Shown here: positions 17,656-25,681 of the stretch, in pieces
Layout: each line of letters starts with the position of its first letter
How positions within the stretch are numbered: position 1 is the stretch's first letter
Assembly (NCBI GenBank): GCA_965226435.1
Contig: CBDDCY010000007.1
Location: 62,001 to 126,000, forward strand
Length of the DNA stretch: 64,000 nucleotides
From: UBA6623 sp965226435
Lineage (GTDB): Bacteria > Acidobacteriota > Terriglobia > Bryobacterales > UBA6623
Direction of reading: 5' to 3'
Made by a program: the position numbers and the translations under genes
Notes under the pieces: generated by a model
Database searches by the model: none
What the model was told of the DNA's origin: nothing
Seen by the model: only the letters and a program-made list of their open reading frames with translations

Positions 17656-19367
17656 GCCGAGGTGACCTCCACTCTGGGCTCGAATTCCAGACCGCCTTCG
17701 AGGTCGACCCCGGCGGCATCGGGCTCGTCGTCGGGGACCCTGTCCGTTTCCTCGATGCTTTCGCCGAGCGGGTGCAAGGCCGCGTTGCTGAAGCCCTCCA
17801 ACTCGCTCGTTACCGCCGGGATGTCAAGGTCGCTGTGATTGGCGACAGCCGCCGTGAGAGTTGCGTTGAGTTCGGCCGCGGTGAACGAGAGTCCCAAGCT
17901 CACGTCGAAATCCGCGTCGACGTCAATGCCGGGCGGCAGCGCATCGAGCTGTGTTTTGAGGCCGCCGTCGATGGCGACGCTCGGCGGAATGCAGAAACGG
18001 AATTTGAGCAGGAAGTACAGCCCGAACAAGAAGACAACGATCGGGAGGAACAACTTGAGCAGAAACCAGGCAACGATGGTGATCAATGGAATCGAGAAAA
18101 AGCAAATCTGCTTTCCGCCGATGCCCGCATCGCCCGCCTTGCCGTCCTCGACCGAGAAATTGAGGCTTTGCGGTTGCACGACCTTCACGGGCGAGAAGTT
18201 GCGCCTCGGGAAGGCCGCCGCCTGAGCGGCGAGTTCGGCCAGGTTCGGCATCCGAATCGTGACCGGTCGCTGGCTTGTACCGGTCAGGTCGCTGGGCCCG
18301 GCGAGCCGGTACGACTCAGTCGGTTCGCTCCAAACCACTTCCCCTTCGCAATCCGGAGCCTCATCCAAGCGCGGGCACTCGGGCTTATGGCGTCGAACGA
18401 AAGTGCGAATCTCGTATAGCGTCTCGTCGTCAAAGCGGGATTCGCCGCGGGCATCGGTGTCGAAACCGCTCGTTGGCACGACGCCGAAGTAAATCGCCTT
18501 ACCCATCGCCGAATGCTCCGGGAGGTTGGGGTCCGCGAAGAGCGGGTAGAGCGGGAAAGTCGACTCCTCGATGGTTCGCGGTGTCTGCTCGACCGGCTCC
18601 CAGGAACCGATGTTCTCGAACTGGGACGGCTTCCAGCCTTCGTATTTGGGTTCGATCCCGGCCCCGGCGGTCATGGTCCGCAGTTCGGCTCGCGCCTTCC
18701 GCAGGTCGACGCCCAGCTCGATGATTTTCGATTCCAGCGTCCCGTCGGCTTGCATTTTTTCGATCAAGCGCGCCCGGCGCTTGGCGGCCAGGCCTCCGAC
18801 GGGCGCGGTGCCATCCAGGTGAGACAACTCGGCTTGAATCTTATGGATGCCGCGTAAAGCCTCCACAACGGCGGGTTTGGATTCGCTGGGAACGTTGAAT
18901 GACCAGCGGCGCACCACGAAGCCCGCCTGGCAAACCTGATCGGCGGTCGCGCTGGGGAAGCCCGGCGCGTCGCAGTGCAGCTCGCAGACAATCAGGTAGT
19001 AGCGTTTGTGCGTTTCAAGGTAGAGTTTTCGGATGCCCGTCGGCACGAGAGCGGCATCTTGCGCGAGGCGATCCCCGTCTCCATCGAGTTTCGGCGCATA
19101 GAGCCTCGTGAAACGGCCTCCAAACGGAGCTGACGTCAGCGACGGCGCGTCGGTGAGTTCGACGTCGAAAACACGGTCGATGTCTTCCTTGAAGACCAGT
19201 GAGCGTTGCGGGTCTTTCGTGAAGCCCTTGACGAAATCCGCGTCGTCGAATTTCTGAAACACCGGCCGCGTTTGGCGTGGCGGGACGCCTTGTCGCGCCT
19301 CTTGCCGCCCCCAGCGGTACCAAGGCGCAACGAGCTTCCATGGTCTGTGCTCGGTCATGGTCACCAA
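17652..19367 (-). CDS. eCIS protein with a strongly hydrophobic segment, 571 aa, function unknown
   Basis: No family recognised with confidence. Residues ~1-415 are soluble and mixed, with a helical region near 170-230. Residues ~420-456 are a long hydrophobic stretch (ITIVAWFLLKLFLPIVVFLF and onward) able to form one or two membrane helices. The last ~90 residues are acidic. Two nearby ATG codons (19367 and 19358) compete as the start; both overlap the spike gene stop at 19361, and the downstream gp25 gene overlaps by 4 nt. A hydrophobic segment is unexpected in a cytosolic particle, so membrane docking is an inference worth testing. Confidence 0.65.
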   Translation of the reverse strand: MVTMTEHRPWKLVAPWYRWGRQEARQGVPPRQTRPVFQKFDDADFVKGFTKDPQRSLVFKEDIDRVFDVELTDAPSLTSAPFGGRFTRLYAPKLDGDGDRLAQDAALVPTGIRKLYLETHKRYYLIVCELHCDAPGFPSATADQVCQAGFVVRRWSFNVPSESKPAVVEALRGIHKIQAELSHLDGTAPVGGLAAKRRARLIEKMQADGTLESKIIELGVDLRKARAELRTMTAGAGIEPKYEGWKPSQFENIGSWEPVEQTPRTIEESTFPLYPLFADPNLPEHSAMGKAIYFGVVPTSGFDTDARGESRFDDETLYEIRTFVRRHKPECPRLDEAPDCEGEVVWSEPTESYRLAGPSDLTGTSQRPVTIRMPNLAELAAQAAAFPRRNFSPVKVVQPQSLNFSVEDGKAGDAGIGGKQICFFSIPLITIVAWFLLKLFLPIVVFLFGLYFLLKFRFCIPPSVAIDGGLKTQLDALPPGIDVDADFDVSLGLSFTAAELNATLTAAVANHSDLDIPAVTSELEGFSNAALHPLGESIEETDRVPDDEPDAAGVDLEGGLEFEPRVEVTSA

Positions 19368-20029
19368 ACGTTCCCCGCTCCCGGCGAGTAAACCGGTGAG
19401 GTTACGGAGGTAGCGGTCAACGGTTGGCAGATGACGGCTCCTGAAAATGTGGAGGTCGGCGCGTTGACGGTCAAACCCGACGGCGCGTTGATGGTCGCCC
19501 CGGAAACGGCTGTGATCGTGACGTTTCCGGCGCTGTCAAACTTGATCAGCGAGCCGTTTTGGTGCGTCAGCGTCACCTCGGAAGTGCCTTCGTTCAGCTC
19601 GAGCTTATGCCCGGCTTGGGTCGACAGCGTGATCTTCGGCGAACCCTCCGTGTCGTCGAACTCCAGGACACTGGCCGACCGAGTGCGAATCAACCGTTTG
19701 TTGTTCGCCTCTCGCGGTTCCTCGGGCAAGGCTTCCCGGCCGTTCCAGGTTGAGCCCATGACGTAGGGTCGCCGCAAGTCGCCCATCTCGAACGCCACAA
19801 CGACTTGCGAGTCGACTTCGGGCAGGACCTGGAAACCTTGGTCCTGATCCGCGTAAGGACTGACCATGGTCGCCCAGGCCCGCACGTCCCGCTCACCCTC
19901 GGTCCCCAACCACGGGAACTTCACTTCCACGCGCCCGAGCCTCTCGGGATCGACAATGTCGGTGACGATCGCCGGATACACGACAAAGTAGCGTGGCGCA
20001 TCGCCGTCGGGCCGGAAATCACTGATCAT
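19361..20029 (-). CDS. Spike protein, gpV/gp5-OB fold (C-terminal half of an Afp8-like spike), 222 aa
   Basis: Central puncturing spike. It opens with an OB-fold of the phage baseplate V type (IVDPERLGRVEVKFPWLG, then VLPEVDSQVVVAFEMGDLRR and PYVMGSTWNG) and continues into short repeated beta strands (ITLSTQAGHKLEL, VTLTHQNGSLIKF, NVTITAVSGATIN) typical of the gp5 beta-helix needle. It ends at SPGAGNVW without a PAAR domain. Its ATG overlaps the stop of the hub gene by 4 nt. In many eCIS the hub and spike are one VgrG-like chain; here they are separate proteins. Confidence 0.88.
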   Translation of the reverse strand: MISDFRPDGDAPRYFVVYPAIVTDIVDPERLGRVEVKFPWLGTEGERDVRAWATMVSPYADQDQGFQVLPEVDSQVVVAFEMGDLRRPYVMGSTWNGREALPEEPREANNKRLIRTRSASVLEFDDTEGSPKITLSTQAGHKLELNEGTSEVTLTHQNGSLIKFDSAGNVTITAVSGATINAPSGLTVNAPTSTFSGAVICQPLTATSVTSPVYSPGAGNVW

Positions 20030-21111
20030 GCAGCCTCCTGGACCGTCGGCCGCTCCGCCGAGAAGTGCGTGCGGTGACCGTCGATCAAGTCATACGTGTG
20101 GCGGACCCGAGTTACGTAATATCCCGGACCGTTGAAGGGCCGGCCGGCTCGCTCGAGGGTGAGGCGGCTGCCGACAACTAAGTCCGGCGTGCCGCGTGTC
20201 GTTCCGGCCACCTGAACAAATCCTCTTGCCCGGCGCAGCATCTCCGCTCGAGCCCAGGCCGCCGCTTCGCCGTCGGCCAGCGGCGCTTCGCGGACGCGGT
20301 AGGAAACCCGCTCGCCAAACGCCCGCTCGACGATAGAGAGCCCCGTCCTTCCACCGGCGACTTCCGCGTCGATGGCCTCCGGCCCGGCCTGCTCGTCAAT
20401 CACGTCCCGCTGGTTGGCGTCATAGCCGCTCACCCTAACCGCGGTCCGCTGGTGCGCCAGATCGGCCCGAGCTTCCAGATGAATGATGTGGTTGCCCTGG
20501 ACGAGCGTCAGTTCCGTGCCGGTTCGTTTCTCGCGGGTCTTGAAATGGAGCGTGTCCTCTTGGAACCAAAGTTCGGCCTGAATCAATCGCGCCCGCTGAC
20601 GAAGGAAAGCCAGGTCGCTCATATTCCACTGCTGCACGACGTCGTAGCCGGGTCCGTCCGCATCCGCGTCGACGTTGAAACCATGCTCGGCCGCGATGGC
20701 TTCCGCGATTTGTGCGTCCGTTACGTCTTCATAGCTCTTCGAGCGGCGCGTCATCCGCAATTTCATGAACTGGTCCTCGGCGAAGAGGACTACCTCCGGC
20801 TCTTGTTCCTCTTGGAACTTTGCTTCGAGAGCGCTTACGAAGCCGCGGAAGATCGTTCGCGCGCCGTGATCGGGACCGATCGACACGGCCAACGGTTTAC
20901 CGAAATCCAGCGTCGCCCCGTCGAGGTAGAGCTGCGCTTCCTCCGAAGATCCCGGCTCGGGGCCGTGAGCCAGCAGCCTCGCCGTCAACGTCTTGAGCCC
21001 GGCGGTATCTTCCTCGACTTCCAGGCGCATCAAATCCCTGGCCAATTCGCCGACAACTCGGCCCTCGACTTCGAAGACCGGGGCGGAGGATACGAGCAGC
21101 CGTTCAGTCAT
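20026..21111 (-). CDS. Baseplate hub, phage late control D / VgrG N-terminal type
   Basis: Forms the trimeric hub that holds the spike. The family pattern is clear: FEVEGRVVGELARDLMRLEV, then GFVSALEAKF, YEDVTDAQIAEAIAAEHGF, WNMSDLAFLRQRARLI and a C-terminal PGYYVTRVRHTYD. I place the start at ATG 21111 (MTERLL), which overlaps the 55-aa gene by 8 nt; an in-frame upstream ATG at 21132 would add seven residues. It is followed by a 4-nt overlap with the spike gene, so hub and spike are translationally coupled. Confidence 0.88.
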   Translation of the reverse strand: MTERLLVSSAPVFEVEGRVVGELARDLMRLEVEEDTAGLKTLTARLLAHGPEPGSSEEAQLYLDGATLDFGKPLAVSIGPDHGARTIFRGFVSALEAKFQEEQEPEVVLFAEDQFMKLRMTRRSKSYEDVTDAQIAEAIAAEHGFNVDADADGPGYDVVQQWNMSDLAFLRQRARLIQAELWFQEDTLHFKTREKRTGTELTLVQGNHIIHLEARADLAHQRTAVRVSGYDANQRDVIDEQAGPEAIDAEVAGGRTGLSIVERAFGERVSYRVREAPLADGEAAAWARAEMLRRARGFVQVAGTTRGTPDLVVGSRLTLERAGRPFNGPGYYVTRVRHTYDLIDGHRTHFSAERPTVQEAA

Positions 21112-21271
21112 CGAAACCCTCGGCGGATACACGAACTCGATCGCGCAAGAGACGCGCCCGCGCCCGGCGGACCTTATCCACTTCGTCGGAAACTCGCGAG
21201 TCGGAGGCCGCCGGCGCGCTTTCCGGTTCCGGGATGACTTCCGATGTTAAATTCTCCACGTGAACGGACAT
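21104..21271 (-). CDS. Small eCIS protein, 55 aa
   Basis: Short charged protein (MSVHVENLTSEVIPEPESAP ... RRARARLLRDRVRVSAEGFDD) with an acidic first half and an Arg-rich helical second half. It starts one base after the stop of the Afp7-like gene and overlaps the hub gene start (ATGACTGA), so it is embedded in the translation-coupled series, which argues that it is real. Afp and PVC clusters also encode a ~55-65 aa protein in this neighbourhood (Afp6), but I see no sequence proof of homology. Confidence 0.6.
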   Translation of the reverse strand: MSVHVENLTSEVIPEPESAPAASDSRVSDEVDKVRRARARLLRDRVRVSAEGFDD

Positions 21272-21272
21272 C

Positions 21273-22598
21273 CTACTTCCCTCCTCGATGACCGCACGGC
21301 CCATGGCACCCGCAAGGGCGTTTGGGCCGCAAGCGGTTCTCCGCTCGATCGGCTTGTTGTCGACCGCTGTCGAGGGCCGGAAGCGCGACCCACGGCGCGG
21401 TGGTTGGGATTTCGGTCATCGGCGGTTCGCCGCTTCCCCCCGCTTCCGCGCCCGACCCGCCAAGCCGCGGCCGCAGCGGAACTCCCGCGCCGAATGACGT
21501 CGAGCGAGCATCGGCCCGCCGCGACGTCGGCGCGGGCCTGGCGGTCCGCCGGCGAGCGGGCGAGGGTGAGCCGGTTTCCGCCATCGGGGCTCGTTGCTGC
21601 TCGGGCAAACCCGGCCGCGTGGGCGCCGCGGTAGTTTCCGGCCGGGCCACGCCGAATGCCTCGCGGGCCTTTTGCTCGGCCCGTTGGGTTTCGATGACCG
21701 CCACCGACTGAATCGCGGGGTCGACGCCTCCCGCCGCCGACAACTGAAACCCCGTCGCTACTTCTCCGTTCACGCCGCGGGCCGCTTCCGCACCGTCGGC
21801 GGCGAGTCCGAATGCCGCCTCGGCGGACGACGACAGGCCTATTTCCACACCGGCGGACATCCCCACCCCGGCGTTTAGGTTCAGTCCGGCGCTGAATCCG
21901 ATTTCCAGTCCGGCCGATAGAGATAAGGCATCGCCGCCGCCGAGTGAAAGACCGCGCCAAGCCTCGGCGTCAATACCCACACGCGCCGCGAATTCGGCCG
22001 CGCTCTCTCCGGCAAGCGAAGGAGCGCTGCGGTTGCCGGCGTTCCCTGAAGACGTGCCGGGGAACCCGGGCAGCGCAATCCCCGGGTCGGGCGTTCCGCC
22101 TTGCTGGTTCGCCATCGGACCCGTCGACCCGAATTGGTACCTCGCGTCCTGCTCCTTGATCGAGAGGTTGACTTTCGCTCGCAAAGGCGTGCCGTCGGAA
22201 GCGAAGTGATCGAAATCGATCGAGACGTTCTCGACCACACCCTTGACCAGGACTCCGCCCCATTGAAATTGGAGCTTGGGAGGCGCTTGCTTTTGGTCCC
22301 CGTCGCCCTTCGGTAAGACGTACTTTTCGACGAGGGCCGTCTTTTCTCGAACGGATCTCGGGGTGTCGGTTGTGCCTTCGTCCGCGGTGTCGAAGATCAA
22401 ATCCAAAGTGAGAGTCGAGGAACTGCTGCCGGTGTACTGGCGCACCTGTCGGCCTCGCGACCGGTTTCCCTCGATCTGGTTGGTGATTTGCAGACTCAGC
22501 GACGCGGGGTTGAACTGCACCGCGACCGGTTCACCGATCGGGCTTTCTTGCTCGTCGCTACCGATCTCTTGGAGCGTCGCTTTGGCCAGGTTGCTCAT
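21273..22598 (-). CDS. CIS tube-baseplate adaptor with LysM-like segment (Afp7-like), 441 aa
   Basis: The N-terminal domain has the conserved VQFNPASLSLQITNQIEG, then DLIFDTADEG and FQWGGVLVKGVVENVSIDFD, found in Afp7/gp53-type proteins that join the inner tube to the baseplate. A LysM-like segment follows (GESAAEFAARVGIDAEAWRG). The last ~200 residues are low-complexity: Gly/Ala/Ser repeats built on GLxLxAGxE, then Pro/Arg-rich sequence. That tail is unusual and might be a flexible linker. It lies 6 bp downstream of tube gene 2. Confidence 0.82.
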   Translation of the reverse strand: MSNLAKATLQEIGSDEQESPIGEPVAVQFNPASLSLQITNQIEGNRSRGRQVRQYTGSSSSTLTLDLIFDTADEGTTDTPRSVREKTALVEKYVLPKGDGDQKQAPPKLQFQWGGVLVKGVVENVSIDFDHFASDGTPLRAKVNLSIKEQDARYQFGSTGPMANQQGGTPDPGIALPGFPGTSSGNAGNRSAPSLAGESAAEFAARVGIDAEAWRGLSLGGGDALSLSAGLEIGFSAGLNLNAGVGMSAGVEIGLSSSAEAAFGLAADGAEAARGVNGEVATGFQLSAAGGVDPAIQSVAVIETQRAEQKAREAFGVARPETTAAPTRPGLPEQQRAPMAETGSPSPARRRTARPAPTSRRADARSTSFGAGVPLRPRLGGSGAEAGGSGEPPMTEIPTTAPWVALPALDSGRQQADRAENRLRPKRPCGCHGPCGHRGGK

Positions 22599-22604
22599 AC
22601 TTCG

Positions 22605-23102
22605 TTACGCGGAGACCATCCGCAATCCTTCGTGGGCGATGTGAATCTCCTCGATACCGACTTCACCGGTTTTCGCGTTCAACTCGGGACCTCGAACTTG
22701 CACCGGCAGGCCGCGATAGAATTCCCATTTCGCGCCAACCTCGTAGCCGGTCTTCATGACGGTGACCACGCCGTCGTACCGAATCACGGGCCGCACGCCC
22801 GAAGCAATGCCCTGCAGCCAATTCCACAAATCGCGGTTGACCCCGGATTTGTTGTAGAACATGCCGCGCTTCAAGACGATGTTGTGAAACTTGGCCCGGC
22901 CTACCTGGCGAACTACTCCGTCGTTGCGTCCGCCTTCGAGAAACTCCTGGACGTCGAGATCAATCTGGAGACCGCTGCATTCCTGGAAGGCGCCGTCGCC
23001 GAAGTGCGCGCCGCCGTCCGGGTTCTCCGGGTCGGCTCTCGCCAGAGCAATCCAAAACCGGAACCCTCGTAGCAGAGGAAAGTCGTTGGGGGGCTCGAAC
23101 AT
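22605..23102 (-). CDS. Inner tube protein 2 (Afp5-like, gp19/Hcp fold), 165 aa
   Basis: Phage tail-tube fold protein with the usual FRFWIALARAD start, the GAFQECSGLQIDLDVQEF segment and the closing EEIHIAHEGLRMV strand. It is distantly related to tube protein 1 (25208-25669). In Afp-type particles the second tube protein forms the first ring next to the baseplate, which fits its position directly before the Afp7-like adaptor. It is 8 bp downstream of sheath gene 2. Confidence 0.9.
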   Translation of the reverse strand: MFEPPNDFPLLRGFRFWIALARADPENPDGGAHFGDGAFQECSGLQIDLDVQEFLEGGRNDGVVRQVGRAKFHNIVLKRGMFYNKSGVNRDLWNWLQGIASGVRPVIRYDGVVTVMKTGYEVGAKWEFYRGLPVQVRGPELNAKTGEVGIEEIHIAHEGLRMVSA

Positions 23103-23110
23103 CGAAATTC

Positions 23111-25201
23111 CTATTCCTCCAACGAGAGTGTGCCGTCACCCTCTCGGCTCAGATGCAGCAAGATGAATTCGAGCGGCTCGGCCGGAGCGATGCCCACATG
23201 GGCGATCAACCGACCCGCATCCACGATCCGCGGCGGGTTCAGCTCTTCGTCGCAGCGAACGAAGAAAGCCTCCTCTTCGCCGGCCCCCCGAAATGCCCCC
23301 GCCTCGAACAGGCGCCCCAGGAAAGTTCGGATCACACGTTGCACTTCGGCGCGCAACAGAGCGTTGTTGGGCTCGAACACGACCCATTGCATCCGTCGAT
23401 CCAAGGTCTTGCGGATCATCGTGACCAGTCGGCGCACGCTCAACTGACGGTAAGCCGGGTCTCGGCTGAGCGTTCGCCCCGCGCCGAGACGGATGCCGTC
23501 CCGCTCGCGCAGATAAACGTTGATCCCTTGAGGATGAAGCCGGTCGTGCAGCGCCCCGGAAATCGGTTCGTCGACGTTGACCGCTTGTCCGACGATGACG
23601 TTGCCCGGCCCGTGCTGGACTCCGTAGTGAAGTTCCTGTCGGGCAATGATGCCGGCCGCGGCCGCGGAAGGCGGTATGCGGATCAAGGCGTCTCGGCTGT
23701 CATCCCGCCTCGAAACTTGCAGCCACGGATGGTAAGCCCCCGCGTAAGCCGAATCGAAAGCGGCTCTCCACGTGATGACTTGGCGTTCGGTTAGTCCCGG
23801 CGGCACGTCCAGCAGAGCGGTCAGACAACGCGTCGCGTCCGCGAAGGCGACAAGACGCTGCTGATATACGGTGATCTTGTCCAAATCTTCTTCGGATTTC
23901 GGGTCAAGCCGCGTACCTTCCAATGCTTCGACCGGCGGTTCGGGTTTGGTCGCCGCCGCGGGCAAGTCCACGCAGCGTTCGACGGTTGGCCCGGCCAACG
24001 AGACGGGGTCCTCGATCGACTCGGCGTCCGCCAACGGTCCCGGCGAGTAGAGATCCGGGACCGCGAGAAGCGCAACGTCGGGCAGCTGTGCCACCGCCTG
24101 CACGCCGTTCCCCGGCTCTTCGCTGTTCGGGCTCCACGAGGAATCGAAAAAGTCGTCCGGCGTGATGTCCTTGTAGCGGTCCTTACCACCTTGGAACTCG
24201 ACCCATGCCTGTTCGGAGGGAAGAGCGGAGGCGTCTTCGAGACCCAGCCGAGACAGATCGATTTCCGAGTTCGCCCAACTCGGATCGGGATAAACCAACT
24301 CGGACTCGTAACAGAGCACGGTCGCGACCCAGCGGGGATGGAGAGACGAAAGACCGACCCGCCCGTGCCGCTCAAACGAGCCCGCGCTGTGATCGAGTGA
24401 TAGAGTCCCTTCGATGACATCGATCTTGCCGATGCTTCGAGAAGCTCCCGGGGCCGAGTCCGCGGCGACCGAGACAGGCCTGTCAAGAGTCGCATGCAGG
24501 ACGAAACCCGGCCGGCTCGGACGTCCGACTCGCGCGACAGCGCTGATAAACCGCGGCTCGCGTTTGCCGTCGCGGGTATGCAGCCGCACCGCCGACCCCG
24601 CGCTCAGTTCCGATCGCGACCCCAGAACCAGACCGGTTACGAGAACCTGGGCGGGATCGCCCGGATCCGCGCTTTCCAGAGGATCTTCGAAACCCACCGG
24701 ACGCGCGTCGTACGTTACCGACGCCCGCAAGCCGTTTCCCCAACTTCCCTCGTTGCGCGCGCGCAGCATGACCGCATCCACCTCGCCCGGCTGTAGGGCA
24801 TTCGGAAGCTTGGCGGTTGCGACCGCTTCGGCGTCCGTCGCGGCATCCCCATAGTCATGAACCACGCGGGCGACATAGGCGCGCCGCCCACCCTGTTCGA
24901 AGAACGAGGCGACCGCGTAAGGCAAGCGTCCCGGCCCCTCGAACCCTCCGAAGATTCGGCGGTAATCGTCAAAGCTCTCGACCGCCACGGCCTCGGTTCG
25001 GCGTCTGGGCCTTTCCGGCTCGACACAGGGACGATCTCCGCGCCAGGTTTCGTTAACCACCGGAACCCTGGCCGGGCCCCGCGGCGCGACTCCGAGGAAG
25101 GCGCAGACGTCCATGCGCACTCCCGACAGAGCGCGAAGGGGTACGTCCGGGTGGGGATAGATTCCCGGCGCACCAAGGGGAACACGTGCCGTGACAGCCA
25201 T
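23111..25201 (-). CDS. Contractile sheath protein 2, 696 aa
   Basis: Sheath family: N-terminal PGIYPHPDVPLRALSGVRMD, the FFEQGGRRAYVARVVHD handshake region, and a conserved C-terminal domain (QELHYGVQHGPGNVIVGQAV, then RRLVTMIRKTLDRRMQWVVF and EPNNALL). It is paralogous to sheath 1 but carries a large middle insertion (about residues 150-430), so it is probably the decorated or baseplate-proximal sheath. It lies 6 bp after tube gene 1. Confidence 0.9.
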   Translation of the reverse strand: MAVTARVPLGAPGIYPHPDVPLRALSGVRMDVCAFLGVAPRGPARVPVVNETWRGDRPCVEPERPRRRTEAVAVESFDDYRRIFGGFEGPGRLPYAVASFFEQGGRRAYVARVVHDYGDAATDAEAVATAKLPNALQPGEVDAVMLRARNEGSWGNGLRASVTYDARPVGFEDPLESADPGDPAQVLVTGLVLGSRSELSAGSAVRLHTRDGKREPRFISAVARVGRPSRPGFVLHATLDRPVSVAADSAPGASRSIGKIDVIEGTLSLDHSAGSFERHGRVGLSSLHPRWVATVLCYESELVYPDPSWANSEIDLSRLGLEDASALPSEQAWVEFQGGKDRYKDITPDDFFDSSWSPNSEEPGNGVQAVAQLPDVALLAVPDLYSPGPLADAESIEDPVSLAGPTVERCVDLPAAATKPEPPVEALEGTRLDPKSEEDLDKITVYQQRLVAFADATRCLTALLDVPPGLTERQVITWRAAFDSAYAGAYHPWLQVSRRDDSRDALIRIPPSAAAAGIIARQELHYGVQHGPGNVIVGQAVNVDEPISGALHDRLHPQGINVYLRERDGIRLGAGRTLSRDPAYRQLSVRRLVTMIRKTLDRRMQWVVFEPNNALLRAEVQRVIRTFLGRLFEAGAFRGAGEEEAFFVRCDEELNPPRIVDAGRLIAHVGIAPAEPLEFILLHLSREGDGTLSLEE

Positions 25202-25207
25202 TGGTAA

Positions 25208-25669
25208 CTACTTGTATTCAATGCCCTCGTGGCATAGGCTCAGCTCTTCCATGGCAACCTCGCCGCCGCCTTTGGCGGCCAGCGTCGGCCCGGTCCATTT
25301 CTTGGGCTGTGCTCGGTATAGAGTCCAGGTCGCGATGGGTTGGCGCGCTTCGTCGAGCAGCGTGATCGTGACTTGTCTTGGCTCGGCGGTCCCTTCGCGC
25401 ACCGTCTTGAGCCAGGTGAACAAGTCCTCCGAGCCAACCAGACCGCGCTTCAGGGTGACGTCGTCGACCTTGAACGTATTGGGGACTTTACGAACGGTGT
25501 TGCTCCGCTCGTTGCCGTTGCGGTACTCGGAGTAGCTGACCTCAAAGCCCAGCCCGCTGACGTCCGAGAAGCCTCCGACGACGGAGCCTTCCGACCCGTC
25601 TCCCGTGTCTCCTCCCAGAGCAACGATGTAGTTGAACGCACTGTAGGGGTTCTCTCGAAATGTCGGCAT
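25208..25669 (-). CDS. Inner tube protein 1 (Afp1-like), 153 aa
   Basis: Major tube subunit. It has the family layout PYSAFNYIVALGG, a GFSDVSGLGFEVSYSEYRNG strand, LKRGLVGSEDLFTWLKTVR and a C-terminal MEELSLCHEGIEY. Length is standard for gp19-type tubes. It sits between the two sheath genes with 12 bp and 6 bp gaps, as in Afp/PVC clusters. Confidence 0.93.
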   Translation of the reverse strand: MPTFRENPYSAFNYIVALGGDTGDGSEGSVVGGFSDVSGLGFEVSYSEYRNGNERSNTVRKVPNTFKVDDVTLKRGLVGSEDLFTWLKTVREGTAEPRQVTITLLDEARQPIATWTLYRAQPKKWTGPTLAAKGGGEVAMEELSLCHEGIEYK

Positions 25670-25681
25670 GGTTTCCTCTCG

